DNA of 64,000 nt from Chitinophaga nivalis (lineage in GTDB: Bacteria; Bacteroidota; Bacteroidia; Chitinophagales; Chitinophagaceae). Position 1 is the stretch's first letter. Every line of letters begins with the position of its first letter. The DNA lies in the NCBI RefSeq assembly GCF_025989125.1, contig NZ_JAPDNR010000001.1, positions 6,622,087 through 6,686,086 of the forward strand, in the 5' to 3' direction. Position numbers and translations under genes: made by a program. The notes under the pieces were generated by a model, which was given only the letters and a program-made list of their open reading frames with translations, had not been told where the DNA came from and ran no database searches. Below are positions 28,001 to 36,672 of the stretch, piece after piece.

Positions 28001-28388
28001 ACAGCTGATTTACTCCAGATGGTATGAAAACAATAACCGGCTGGCCGGCAGATACAACAACCTGAACGTAGATTACTGGACACCGGAAAATCCCACCAAC
28101 GAGCATCCACGACCAGACAAGAACCAGGAAAGTGTGTATCTCGGCTCCACACTGGCTTACAAAGATGCCAGTTTTGTGAGAGTTAAAAACCTTTCCCTGG
28201 CTTATTCCTTACCACAGCTATGGTTGCAACGGGCTGCTATTAAAACGTTGAAGATCACCTTAAGCGCCGAAAATCCGTTTACCATCACCGGATATAAGGG
28301 ACAGGATCCGGAGTTTGAGTCAGACGGAACCCGTGCCATGTACCCTACTGTAAAAATGTATGCCATCGGTATCAACGCTGCCTTTTAA
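25086..28388 (+). CDS. SusC/RagA family TonB-linked outer-membrane transporter with STN domain
   Basis: 1100 residues. Translation may start at 25086 or at the internal Met16 (MKTGCRLFVLILMSSQLLLG), which gives a more usual signal peptide. Domains: STN at about 50-120, a carboxypeptidase-regulatory-like domain at about 138-210 (VKGKVTDEKGMPLPGVTVVV), the SusC signature LEEIVVVGYGTQKKRDITG, the plug (LIVLDGIPMVGGFNEINPND, GSRAANGVLIITTKRG) and a barrel ending in GINAAF. The gene pairs with SusD 18 nt downstream. With the phosphodiesterase at the end of the set, the imported ligand may be a phosphodiester-containing or phospholipid-derived compound (inference). Confidence 0.95.
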   Translation: MKIYTRIVVSLIQQIMKTGCRLFVLILMSSQLLLGATSHGQSHSGNETIDYIFQRQSLKAAFAIIQQQTDYLFIYNEQLVAPYQSVALHARQKTVAWTVNELLRNTRLTYKIQNKKIIILEKETVVTTAPTHTAVVAEKVKGKVTDEKGMPLPGVTVVVKNTNRGGITDSEGIFFTAAAVGDILVFSMSGYTRREITVTAGELPTVILQEDVKGLEEIVVVGYGTQKKRDITGSISSVKGSEIAAQPTTNAAQALKGKVAGLDVFSSGNEPGAGANILLRGQRSIKNDNSPLIVLDGIPMVGGFNEINPNDIASIEVLKDASSTAIYGSRAANGVLIITTKRGKAGKTNVAYDAYYGVTSITRKLDLMNGEQFAQLRREAARTADPGNNYPADTKLFDDIALQSLAMGRSTDWQDLIYHNGAKQNHQLSLTGGKEKTQFAVSFNYFKEKGIVDKTDFTRGALRINLDHQINTRIRMGVSTLVSKSTQNVTDNTVFDNALRLNPLGIPYDSTGKMLFRPNNDEGQRVNPLSVIKNTINQRYKTRVFASMYGEWDIYKDLTYRLNIGPEIETSKEGYFKGSETDDNQGGNATAGLSNADMFSITIENILKYTKQLSKSQRLGVTLLQSSQQQTLNSSGIRANKLPYEAQSYHNLETAGEVTGISSDYRKSLLLSYMVRVNYDYKNRYLFTITGRADGSSVFAAGHKWGYFPSAAIAWRMDAEPFMQSLHNINTLKLRLSYGSTGFNGILPYGTFSTLKKSSYAFGETGMNGFQPATIANPNLRWESTASLNAGIDFGLFNNRITGTIEHYIANTKNILLRRSIPGSTGYTEVLENIGATRNKGWEVTLSTVNIDNKDFQWTTDLNFSTNRNEIVQLYGDGKDDIGNQWFIGQPIKVFYDYQKTGIWQTNEAEAAKVYGAKPGQIKLQDTNNDKKYSDQDRVILGSEFPGWIGGMTNHFSYKGLELNIVINTRQQQLIYSRWYENNNRLAGRYNNLNVDYWTPENPTNEHPRPDKNQESVYLGSTLAYKDASFVRVKNLSLAYSLPQLWLQRAAIKTLKITLSAENPFTITGYKGQDPEFESDGTRAMYPTVKMYAIGINAAF

Positions 28389-28406
28389 TACTTAAAACAA
28401 CCGATT

Positions 28407-29948
28407 ATGTCTTTTACTAAACGACTTCATATACTTACCGCCATTTCCTTTTGCACGCTCTTTACCGCTTGCAGCCTGGAAGAAAAAGACCTGTACAAAC
28501 CTGTACCGGAAGCCATCTACAGCAACCCTGCCGGCATCTCCAATGGGGTTACCGGCGTATATAGCAAATTAAGATCTCTGTACGGATCCCAGAAAGGATT
28601 TACGGCCAACATGATGGGTACCGATATTTTCCAGCATGGAAAAGACGGGGGATATAAATTCATGGATGACTACTCTGCTGCGCTCAATCCATCCAATGAT
28701 TATCTCAATGACATCTGGAATGATTGTTACGCCGGTATCAATGCTGCCAATACGGTTCTCGACAAGATCGACGCGGTGGCGATGGACGATAAACTCAAAA
28801 ACCAATTTAAGGCAGAAACCCGTTTTCTTCGCGCGCACTACTATTACTGGCTGACGCTCCAGTTTGGCGATGTGGTGTATACCGCCCATGAAACCAAGGG
28901 AGTGGTCACCGATGCCGGCAGAACTGCCAAAGAAACCATCTGGAAAAATATGCTGGAGGATACCCAATTTGCGGTCGATGTACTGAACTGGACTGCTGCA
29001 GAATACGGCCGGGTAACCAAAGGTGCTGCCCTGCAGCAATTGGCCAAAATCAAGCTGCTGCTGAAAGATAATGATGGCGCTGCCACTGCGGCCATCAAAA
29101 TAATTAAGGAAGGGCCTTATCAGTTGGTAAAGACTTATGGTAACCTGTTCGAGTACAACAATCAGCGTAACACAGAGATCGTATTTGCGGTACAGTACCT
29201 GAACAACGCTTTGTTTAATGACGATGGTAATCAGGGGCACGCTTTCTTTACACCTGCCTATGATCAGTTTGCCGGTTTAAAACGCGACCTGGAACAAGGT
29301 GGACGTCCTTATACCCGGTTCCGGCCTACTGATTTCTTCCGGAATCTGTTTGATCCCAATGATGCCCGCTTTGAGGTAACTTTCAGGTACTCCTGGACCT
29401 ATAACAACAGCGCTACCTTACCGGCAGGAAAAAAGATAGGCGACACCGTAGTCTGGCAAATTGCGCCGGGTATTAATTCTTTGATGGCGCCTAACAATGA
29501 TAACATGCACTGGGCGATCAGAAAACACGACGATCCTACCCGCGCCAGTGTACAGGATCTGAAAGGATTCCGTGACTTTTTTGTATACCGGTTGGCAGAC
29601 ACTTACCTGCTGGCGGCGGAAGCACTTACCCTGGCAGGAAAGCCCAATGAAGCACTTCCTTACTTCAACGCAGTGAGAACCAGGGCTGCGAAACCCGGCA
29701 AACAATTACCGGAAGTGACACCCGGCCAGCTGAATATAGACCAGATTCTGGACGAACGCGCCCGGGAACTGGGTAGTGAAGATATGCGCTGGATGGATCT
29801 TGCCCGCACAGGTAAGCTGATAGAAAGAGTGAAGAAATATAATCCCAATGCGGTGAGTATAAAGGACTATCACGTATTGCGCCCTATTCCGCAGGCACAG
29901 ATAGATCTTTCCACCATCACATTCCCACAGAACAAAGGATATTTTTAA
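28407..29948 (+). CDS. SusD/RagB family nutrient-binding lipoprotein
   Basis: 513 residues with a lipoprotein signal (lipobox FTAC, Cys22). SusD features: NGVTGVYSKLRSLYG, the helix pair RFLRAHYYYWLTLQFGDVV, the segment VYRLADTYLLAAEALTLAGKPNEALPYFNAVRTRA, then LDERARELGSEDMRWMDLARTG and the closing LRPIPQAQIDLS. It should act as the lid of the SusC partner. Intergenic gaps of 18 nt on both sides support one transcript through the phosphodiesterase. Confidence 0.95.
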   Translation: MSFTKRLHILTAISFCTLFTACSLEEKDLYKPVPEAIYSNPAGISNGVTGVYSKLRSLYGSQKGFTANMMGTDIFQHGKDGGYKFMDDYSAALNPSNDYLNDIWNDCYAGINAANTVLDKIDAVAMDDKLKNQFKAETRFLRAHYYYWLTLQFGDVVYTAHETKGVVTDAGRTAKETIWKNMLEDTQFAVDVLNWTAAEYGRVTKGAALQQLAKIKLLLKDNDGAATAAIKIIKEGPYQLVKTYGNLFEYNNQRNTEIVFAVQYLNNALFNDDGNQGHAFFTPAYDQFAGLKRDLEQGGRPYTRFRPTDFFRNLFDPNDARFEVTFRYSWTYNNSATLPAGKKIGDTVVWQIAPGINSLMAPNNDNMHWAIRKHDDPTRASVQDLKGFRDFFVYRLADTYLLAAEALTLAGKPNEALPYFNAVRTRAAKPGKQLPEVTPGQLNIDQILDERARELGSEDMRWMDLARTGKLIERVKKYNPNAVSIKDYHVLRPIPQAQIDLSTITFPQNKGYF

Positions 29949-29966
29949 ATCAAAAAATTTGAATCA

Positions 29967-30842
29967 ATGAAATACTGTTTTTTTATTGTGTTGCTCATAT
30001 GCAGTACCTGGCATTTCACCAACGCACAAACGACTGAACCAGCCAAAGGGAACATAGATCTGATCTTAAACGATTTCCACCAACGTCCTGACCGGATCAT
30101 GGTGGCAGCTCACCGGGCAGCACATACGCATTATCCGGAAAACTCACTGGCAGCCATCAACGAAGCAATCAGACAAGGTATTGACATTGTGGAACTCGAT
30201 GTACGGCAGACCAAAGACAGCGTACTGGTACTGATGCACGACGAAACGCTCAAACGTACTACCGGCCGCAAAGGGAAAGTGAGCAGCTTTACCTACGAAG
30301 AACTGAAACAATTGCGTTTATTGCATAACGGACAACCTACTACGGAAAAGATACCTACTTTCGAAGAAGCCTTATTGCTGGCAAAAGGAAATATCATCAT
30401 CGATGTGGATTTCAAGGCAGATGATCCGGGAGCTGCCCGGCGGACATGCGCATTGATAGCGGCCACAGGTACTGCCAAACAGGTCATGTTCTTTCTCTAT
30501 GATCCTAAGTATGTGCCTTTCCTGCAGGGTATCGACAAGCAGATATACATTATGCCGAAAGCGCATGATGCGGCGGAAACTGCGGCTATTTTAGGCATGG
30601 GTAAGTTCCCGGCCATTCATGTGGATCCCTCCTTTTATACAGATGACCTGATGAACACCATCCGCGCTGCGGGATCACGGGTATGGATCAACGCATTGGG
30701 CGAATCTGACGATATGGAAAGAGTTGCTCCCAATACAGGATTCGATCTTTTACTGTCAAAATATAAGCGCTCCAATATTATCCAGACAGATTTACCGGAA
30801 CAACTGCTCCGCTATTTAAGGGAAAAAGGGTTACACCAATAG
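29967..30842 (+). CDS. Secreted glycerophosphodiester phosphodiesterase (GDPD family)
   Basis: 291 residues with a cleavable signal (about 1-21, ending TNAQ). The GDPD TIM-barrel signature is present: VAAHRAAHTHYPENSLAAINEAI, then IDIVELDVRQTKDSVLVLMHDETLKRTTG, covering the conserved His-Arg, Glu-Asn, Glu-x-Asp and second His. Usually the first motif reads AHRG; here Gly is Ala. Near the end, SRVWINALGE and FDLLLSKYKRSNIIQTDLPEQLL fit the family's last strands. It cleaves glycerophosphodiesters to glycerol-3-phosphate and an alcohol in the periplasm. It is the only enzyme gene of the FecIR-SusCD set and so hints at its substrate. Confidence 0.9.
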   Translation: MKYCFFIVLLICSTWHFTNAQTTEPAKGNIDLILNDFHQRPDRIMVAAHRAAHTHYPENSLAAINEAIRQGIDIVELDVRQTKDSVLVLMHDETLKRTTGRKGKVSSFTYEELKQLRLLHNGQPTTEKIPTFEEALLLAKGNIIIDVDFKADDPGAARRTCALIAATGTAKQVMFFLYDPKYVPFLQGIDKQIYIMPKAHDAAETAAILGMGKFPAIHVDPSFYTDDLMNTIRAAGSRVWINALGESDDMERVAPNTGFDLLLSKYKRSNIIQTDLPEQLLRYLREKGLHQ

Positions 30843-30882
30843 TACCATCGGAATGGCCTCCGGCGAGTGTGCTGACTAATTC

Positions 30883-30917
30883 AAAAAGCCTTACAACAGG
30901 AAGTTGTAAGGCTTTTT
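30883..30917. terminator. Bidirectional terminator
   Basis: The perfect arms AAAAAGCCTTACAAC and GTTGTAAGGCTTTTT with loop AGGAA lie between the phosphodiesterase and the convergent T9SS protein. Confidence 0.85.
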
Positions 30918-30970
30918 TGCGAAGGTATTTATAGAGAGATGAATGGTCTTGTTAGTAACATCTTATTGTT

Positions 30971-33154
30971 TTACAATTTAGATATCTTCCTGCTGCTCGT
31001 TTTCCCCTTATGCGTCATACGCAGCACGTACATACCGGCCGGCACCTGCTTACATGTCAGCGTTAATTGATGACTTCCTGCCTGCAGGTATTGCATGATG
31101 GGAATATTGATTGTTTTGCCTCCCAGATCGTAAAGTCCTAACTGTGTTTGTCCACCTTCTTTCAGGTGAAAGCTTACTGTTATATCTTCCTGAAAAGGAT
31201 TCGGATACACCCGAAACGGGACCTCCATCTTTTCTTCGGGTGTATTGCTGGTTGCATTCAACGCAGCTCCGGATGGATTGATCGCTACTTCTGTATAACT
31301 ATTCCAATCGTTCAGGTTATTACCATGCCCAACGATCCGGACATATCTGCCTGTTTTAGCGGCAAAGGTAAAAGACTCCAGGGCAAGCGAAGTGCCACTG
31401 CTTTGCCGGCCTGCTACGGCAGTAGTCCAGGTCTGGCCATCCAGTCCTACCCATATGTCGAAGCTGGATTTACGGGTATTGCCATTATAAAACGCGATGT
31501 CCACGCGGCTCACTGCTACCGTATCGTTCAGACAAAACTGTATCCACTCTCCGTTACCACGCGCAGACCAGCGTGTGTTCAGGTTGTTGTCCAGTACATT
31601 GGCCGGTACATTTCCATCGTTAGAGCTGGCAGCAACAGCTTCACATGGTGGGACTACATTTCCAAGGCGGTCTTCCAGCTGTTTTTCGTACAGGCTTTGT
31701 GGTGAGACAAAAGTATTGATGGATTCCCATACACCCGGATTTCCATCATGCCAATTGCCATCGGCTGTAACGATCCCTTTACAACCTATTGCCCAGTTGT
31801 AATGCTGGGGCGCCTGTTGCACAATGAATTTCCGGCCGGTGCAGTTCCAGAATACACATTGAGATCCGGCCCACCCGTGACCGGAACCGGATGCCTTGCG
31901 GTTCTGCACGTGCAGGTCGCCGTTACCGCTTACGTTATCATAGAGCACCCCGGTAGCCCAGCGGTGATGCGGTCCATTATCGGCCCGTTGCAACTCGGAA
32001 GTGTTGTGGACAAAAGCGTTGGGCCCCGGGGTGGAGCTACCGGTCACATAGTCATGCCGGCCGTTGCGCGCGTGGCAATTCCTGACCAGCACCAGTTGTC
32101 CATCGTCTATCAGGAAGGGATATTTCCTGCCACCGACGGCTTGCGATTTCGGATCTATCATTTTGCAATCAATGACAGTCACCCTTAAGGAACCACCCAG
32201 AACGCCCACATTACCATACCCGAAATAATAGGCATCCACGCCTCTTACCCAGGCATTCTCTGTATTGCTGATAGTAATGGCCGTCCAGCCGTGGTTCTCA
32301 TCTTCCTCCGCTGCGTAGGCCGATTCTATCCGCATGTTTTCGATGCCGACCTCCGTTATTTGCTGCGGCCAGGTGTATTTATAAATGGCTCCGGTACCAT
32401 AGGTTTTGTCGATAGGGTCTACTACCGGTGCGTCTACCGTCACTTTGTTGCCGGATATAGCGGTAATCGTACGGAAGTAATGCATCGTATAGGCGCCGGT
32501 CGTCCAGCCATAGGGCGCCATACCCAACAGGGAGATCCAGGCATCGTTGGGCGTTTTTACTAACCGGATACGGTCGCCTGCAGCAAAACCCGCTGCCGAT
32601 TCTACATTAAAACTTTTAGCGCCGATGGGTACATAATTGTCGGTAATTCCTTTACGTGTACCGGCAGTCTCTGTAGGTTTACCTGCTCCACTCACGGTAA
32701 TGAGCGTATGCTGGGCGGTGCGGGTGGCAACAAGCCGTGTATCTGCCGCTCCCCTGCCTTCTCCTCTCAGTACAATACCACTCGCGCTGACGCGTAAGGT
32801 ATTGCTGATGGAGTAAGTGCCTTTTTTCAGCAGCAGCGCTCCCCGGAAACCGTTTTTTAAAGGGAGTGCGGCTACATCATCAATAGCTGCCTGGATATGC
32901 GCCAGGTTATCGCCGGAAACAGGGCTGATAGTTTTTACCACGGGTACATCCGGTATTGGTTTTTCACCGGAGTGGTATCCTACCGTGCTGAAATCGGGAA
33001 TGGTATTACCCTTTGTATCGGGTGTATATACCAGTTTTCCATTGCTGCCGGTTTTCACCCAGGCAGAAGTACCCGTTTGGGCGCCCGCCGGCGAAGCAAT
33101 GAGCAGCGGGATAAATAGCAACGGCAGTAGCCGGAACATGTATAAGGGTTTCAT
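30971..33154 (-). CDS. Secreted beta-helix/discoidin protein, T9SS type A sorted
   Basis: 727 residues. After a signal peptide (ending PAGAQ) comes a pectate-lyase-like parallel beta-helix: DNLAHIQAAIDDVAALP and LLKKGTYSISNTLRVSASGIVLRGEG at about 85-135, then rung-like repeats with IENMRIES, AITISNTENAWVRGVDAYYFGYGNVGV and VRNCHARNGRHDYVTGS to about 480. Next is an F5/8 type C (discoidin) domain (ANVLDNNLNTRWSARGNGEWIQF to VRIVGHGN, about 510-640). The last ~80 residues are a T9SS type A domain (VYPNPFQEDITVSF, LYDLGGK, AGMYVLRM). It probably acts on a polysaccharide, but no lyase or hydrolase catalytic set can be named. A LacI-type palindrome lies upstream. Confidence 0.82.
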   Translation of the reverse strand: MKPLYMFRLLPLLFIPLLIASPAGAQTGTSAWVKTGSNGKLVYTPDTKGNTIPDFSTVGYHSGEKPIPDVPVVKTISPVSGDNLAHIQAAIDDVAALPLKNGFRGALLLKKGTYSISNTLRVSASGIVLRGEGRGAADTRLVATRTAQHTLITVSGAGKPTETAGTRKGITDNYVPIGAKSFNVESAAGFAAGDRIRLVKTPNDAWISLLGMAPYGWTTGAYTMHYFRTITAISGNKVTVDAPVVDPIDKTYGTGAIYKYTWPQQITEVGIENMRIESAYAAEEDENHGWTAITISNTENAWVRGVDAYYFGYGNVGVLGGSLRVTVIDCKMIDPKSQAVGGRKYPFLIDDGQLVLVRNCHARNGRHDYVTGSSTPGPNAFVHNTSELQRADNGPHHRWATGVLYDNVSGNGDLHVQNRKASGSGHGWAGSQCVFWNCTGRKFIVQQAPQHYNWAIGCKGIVTADGNWHDGNPGVWESINTFVSPQSLYEKQLEDRLGNVVPPCEAVAASSNDGNVPANVLDNNLNTRWSARGNGEWIQFCLNDTVAVSRVDIAFYNGNTRKSSFDIWVGLDGQTWTTAVAGRQSSGTSLALESFTFAAKTGRYVRIVGHGNNLNDWNSYTEVAINPSGAALNATSNTPEEKMEVPFRVYPNPFQEDITVSFHLKEGGQTQLGLYDLGGKTINIPIMQYLQAGSHQLTLTCKQVPAGMYVLRMTHKGKTSSRKISKL

Positions 33155-33159
33155 GTAAC

Positions 33160-33226
33160 AAACGTTTTATTTTGGTAGATAAGGAGTTGGCATTAATATC
33201 CTTCCTAAATTATGCAAACGTTTGCA
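33160..33226 (-). promoter_or_regulatory. LacI-family-type operator before the beta-helix protein
   Basis: TGCAAACGTTTGCA at 33213-33226 is a perfect 14-bp palindrome with the central CG typical of LacI/GalR-family operators. It lies about 60 bp upstream of the minus-strand start, between a TTTTG and a TAATTTAG element. A second core, AAACGTTT (33160-33167), stands 5 bp before the start codon. No LacI-type gene occurs in the window. Confidence 0.6.
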
Positions 33227-33405
33227 ACAAAACTGAAACACTCTTCACACTTTTGCATACAATTTTCGCGCAAAGAAGAAAGTGAGGAGAATCTTACCAG
33301 CGATAAAATAGCACCGGGCAGCCAACATGGTAGAACGAAGTATATTAAAAATGCCCGCAAATATTGTATTTGCGGGCATTAAAACTGGCTGTCGGAAGAT
33401 GGCGG

Positions 33406-33933
33406 CTATTCCGGAATATTATACTGCTTACAGATCTCGTGATAGGACAAATTTGCCTGTCTTGCCATGGATGTACCTCCAGGGATAATAATGTAGCGGA
33501 ACTGGTGTATACTGTTAACGCTACTATAAGCATTCCGGTCATTTGTTAGCCGAATACGCAGGTTACCTGGTGACAGCAGGGCAGACCAGACGTCCAGCGT
33601 AGGATTAGCACCAAACTTATAAGTAATACTGATGGGCAACTGCGACACCTGTGTTCTTGGCCAGATATCGGAAACATAACCTAATAACTTCCCAAAAGTA
33701 AGTACTGTTCCGTTATCCAATACCTGCTGGGTGATTTGCGGCGCTGCTTTGTTGTAATAAAATCCCCAGGTACCAAACACAGTATCTCTCGTGTACGGAG
33801 TGGGGGTAAACCATTCGGAATAAGTTACATTGGCGGTTCCGGCCGGGCCGGGATCACCCTGGTCGCCTTTTTTACAGCTATATCCGGCCAGCAACCATGC
33901 GAAGCCAATCATGACTAAAAGTGTGTGTTTCAT
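33406..33933 (-). CDS. Small lipoprotein with collagen-like start
   Basis: 175 residues. The signal ends AGYSC (Cys20), followed by a short collagen-like stretch GDQGDPGPAG and a beta-rich body (VTYSEWFTPTPYTRDTVFG, VSQLPISITYKFG, FRYIIIPGG). The combination of a lipobox, a few Gly-x-y triplets and a 150-residue domain is frequent in Chitinophagaceae surface lipoproteins of unknown role. It resembles the frameshifted gene at 13562 in layout and in its C-terminal domain style. The gene stands alone and converges on nothing. Confidence 0.7.
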   Translation of the reverse strand: MKHTLLVMIGFAWLLAGYSCKKGDQGDPGPAGTANVTYSEWFTPTPYTRDTVFGTWGFYYNKAAPQITQQVLDNGTVLTFGKLLGYVSDIWPRTQVSQLPISITYKFGANPTLDVWSALLSPGNLRIRLTNDRNAYSSVNSIHQFRYIIIPGGTSMARQANLSYHEICKQYNIPE

Positions 33934-34584
33934 AAAACAGCATTAGGGGGGTGAAGAATTGGGGAACGATTTGCTGATGTATACCAATGCCAAAGCCTGC
34001 TACGTAATGGAAATGTAGCACATTTTCTGCAAATCACCGCAATAATCCTGCGTGTATACCAGTACATTTCCTGGTCACCCAACATCCGTATACCCATCTA
34101 CGTAATCAGGTATTAAGATGGTCCGACACTGTTTGGTTTAAACCGGGCACCTGATTTCTTTGTTGAAAATAGCTTTTCGTCATAACAAGCTATACTACTA
34201 CAAAAACAGTTCATGCGGCAGTGATCCAATCATGCAACTTACTGCAAAAAAACAGCAGCCACCATTCAACAAAAAACAATCAGTAATACGGATACCTAAC
34301 ATTTATTTAAATCATTTTTACAATATCATACAACAAAATTATTCTTCTCTTTCCAAAGGAAAATGATTTTTATAATTTAATTACACTGCATATCTTTTAC
34401 ACGGCATCCCCCTTAACTTTGATCGTAATCCATGTTAAGGGTGGCACCAGACCGACAGCGATATCATGCCAGCAAGCCGATACCAAAGCGCCAATATTCC
34501 ATGACTACCTAGTTACAATAGTGTTGTACCTCCCCCGACATGATCAGATTCGGCATTGATTAACATCCCAAAAAATCATCTTTT
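33934..34584. other. Intergenic region
   Basis: 650 bp with no convincing gene. A 10-bp palindrome GGTTTAAACC is at 34135-34144. A 68-codon frame at 34160 has biased low-complexity composition and no signal for translation. Confidence 0.5.
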
Positions 34585-35685
34585 ATGAAAATTTCTACTT
34601 ATCCGTTGACGGTAGCGGGTTTACTATGCCTGTTGGTAACGTCATCTCTTTTACTTTTCTCTTCCGGCAAGGCCAGCGCTCAAAAAATATATGCCAGCAG
34701 CCAGGCAAATCAGGTAAATGGCCTTTGTCTTATATGTGGTGTTGCTGACCCCAATAATGCAGTTGGTTCCAACGAAAATGATTACTCTACCTTCAACATC
34801 AGCCTGGGACTACCCGGTGTGAGTGTGGAGCAGACACTTATTTTTCCATCTGCCAGCACTGGCAGCTGTGATTCCCTGTTTGTGGGCATCGGCAGTGGTA
34901 ATGCCCTTTTGTCTGTCAGCCTCTTTGGTGGTGTAACCGTACAGACCTGGAATGGAAACACGCCTAATAATGATCTGCGGGTATTATCAGCAGACATTGT
35001 GCGGCTGCTCAACAACAATACCCGTGCGGAAATACACCTGAAACCAGGCGTAGCATTTGACCGGGTGAAGCTGACATTGAACAGCGGGCTATTGGGACTC
35101 TTACAGAATTTCCGGTTGTACTATGCCAGCAAACGGACGATCACGCCTCCTCCTACACCGGTTATTACACCAGCAGCCAGTGGTATTTACCGGGGTGAAA
35201 GCGTGACGCTCTCTGTTTCACCAATAACAGGTACCAGTATTTTCTGGTATTCCAGCAGAACCGGCGTTAATGCGATCGCACTCGGCAACTCCTATGTAGC
35301 TACCCCGGATTCCAGCACTACCTATGCAGCCCTGGCACTGAGAGACGGATGTCCAAGTCCGCTTGGATTTGCTACCGTAATCGTTGCCCAGCATCGTCCG
35401 GCAGCGCCTAATGCAAGTAGTCTTTCCACAGAAGATATCGCCGGCAAACAGACGTTACAGGTATTCCCGAATCCAACTACGGGTCTGCTGCAGATCAATG
35501 GTGAAAAGAACCTGAGTGGCGGCATTATCACCTTAATAGATCTGCAAGGCAAGACGCTGTTCCGTCAGCCATTGCGTTCCAACACCATCCAGTTGCCAAC
35601 CAGTATACCGGAAGGTACTTACCTGCTACAGGTATATACCACCGATCACCGTCGTCTGGCTACCAAGATTGTAATAAACCGATAA
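34585..35685 (+). CDS. Secreted Ig-like protein, T9SS type A sorted
   Basis: 366 residues. A signal peptide (ending KASAQ) is followed by a ~165-residue domain (QKIYASSQANQVNGLCLICGV, FNISLGLPGVSVEQTLIFP, VQTWNGNTPNNDLRVLSADIVRLL) that recurs in the 612-residue protein at 60203. Next is one Ig-like unit with GESVTLSVSP and TTYAALAL (about 190-270), and a T9SS type A sorting domain (LQVFPNPTTGLLQI, ITLIDLQGKTLF, PEGTYLLQVYT). The function of the first domain is unknown; two conserved Cys (LCLIC) may form a disulfide. A terminator follows at 35706. Confidence 0.8.
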   Translation: MKISTYPLTVAGLLCLLVTSSLLLFSSGKASAQKIYASSQANQVNGLCLICGVADPNNAVGSNENDYSTFNISLGLPGVSVEQTLIFPSASTGSCDSLFVGIGSGNALLSVSLFGGVTVQTWNGNTPNNDLRVLSADIVRLLNNNTRAEIHLKPGVAFDRVKLTLNSGLLGLLQNFRLYYASKRTITPPPTPVITPAASGIYRGESVTLSVSPITGTSIFWYSSRTGVNAIALGNSYVATPDSSTTYAALALRDGCPSPLGFATVIVAQHRPAAPNASSLSTEDIAGKQTLQVFPNPTTGLLQINGEKNLSGGIITLIDLQGKTLFRQPLRSNTIQLPTSIPEGTYLLQVYTTDHRRLATKIVINR

Positions 35686-35705
35686 TTTCGCTCACTGATA
35701 TGCAT

Positions 35706-35738
35706 AAAAAAGGACTGTCCCCGTGGACGGTCCTTTTT
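35706..35738 (+). terminator. Intrinsic terminator
   Basis: The arms AAAAAAGGACTGTCC and GGACGGTCCTTTTT (one mismatch) with a 4-nt loop lie 20 bp after the Ig-like T9SS gene. Confidence 0.8.
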
Positions 35739-35873
35739 ACATAAATGATGCAGGGAATGCGCCGCTAGCAAAAGTTAGTCCCATATGACCACCGTTATTT
35801 TCATCGCATACCTATAAAATATTGTTTATTTTAAAGTGCCTGAACAACCTGAAACAGGATCACGACGGACAGG

Positions 35874-35901
35874 TTTGGTAAGACAATTTTTTATTACTTT
35901 G
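35874..35901 (+). promoter_or_regulatory. Promoter-like elements before the acetyltransferase
   Basis: TTTG (35874-35877) and TTACTTTG (35894-35901, close to TAnnTTTG) have near-normal -33/-7 spacing and lie about 63 nt before the ATG at 35964. Confidence 0.4.
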
Positions 35902-35963
35902 TAAACGTTATGCCGGCACCTGATAACTTATCAATTCCGTTTATTTCAAATACCTAGCTTTCT

Positions 35964-36635
35964 ATGCAATCAAATATTCACGACCAACGCCTTGTTGAAA
36001 AGTGGCTTACCGGCTGGTCTTTATCCCGTCATTCACCCTTACCTGTTAAAAATGGTGCTGCGTTCCGCGTCGATGTGGGATGGCCACAACAAAAGACACG
36101 TTATGTCTTCCCTCGTTTCGTAGATGAATTTATCCACCTGGCCCATACCATTACTGAGCCGTGGGTTTTCCTGAAAGTATGCGCCGCTCCGGAGGTTATC
36201 AGCAGTCGTATGCCATCCCAATGGGTGATACAACCACCCGGCTTCCTGATGACTTGTTCCTTACCTATGTCAGCCAAAAACATTGGCTTACCAGATGGGT
36301 ATTTACTAGCCATGAAAGAGGAGGCGCCGGCATTTATCGTAAAAATCCTGACTATCGAAGGCGATACTGCCGCTACGGGCCGACTCGTTTTCGTGGACGA
36401 CATTGTGGTGTATGATCGCATAGAAACGGTTCCGGAACATCGTCGCAAAGGACTGGCGACTATTGTGCTGCTGGCCCTTGAAAACCTGGCGCTTTCCAGG
36501 GGTATCACAACGGGCGTACTGGTAGCTACGGAAGCAGGTAAAGCGCTGTATGAAACGCTGGGTTGGGAGGTGTATTCCTTGTATACGTCGGTGGTGATTC
36601 CGGGGAGGGAGGAAAGTGGAAATAGTCTTGGGTAG
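35964..36635 (+). CDS. GNAT family N-acetyltransferase
   Basis: 223 residues, cytoplasmic. The acetyl-CoA-binding motif A is visible near residues 150-175 (VVYDRIETVPEHRRKGLATIVLLALE, with the RRKGLA loop), followed by the C-terminal ATEAGKALYETLGWEVYSLY that closes the GNAT fold. The N-terminal half (EKWLTGWSLSRHSPLPV to PGFLMTCSLPM) is a second, degenerate GNAT-like half, as in long two-lobe acetyltransferases. Substrate unknown. The gene is monocistronic and converges on the exported protein at 36673. Confidence 0.85.
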   Translation: MQSNIHDQRLVEKWLTGWSLSRHSPLPVKNGAAFRVDVGWPQQKTRYVFPRFVDEFIHLAHTITEPWVFLKVCAAPEVISSRMPSQWVIQPPGFLMTCSLPMSAKNIGLPDGYLLAMKEEAPAFIVKILTIEGDTAATGRLVFVDDIVVYDRIETVPEHRRKGLATIVLLALENLALSRGITTGVLVATEAGKALYETLGWEVYSLYTSVVIPGREESGNSLG

Positions 36636-36672
36636 GCGGTACATATTCAATCCTGGTAAGATCAAATAGGCC

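Noticed and set aside
34160..34366. 68-codon ORF between the lipoprotein and the Ig-like T9SS gene
   Set aside because: Lys/Asn/Gln-rich composition of AT-rich intergenic DNA, no family pattern and no signal for translation.
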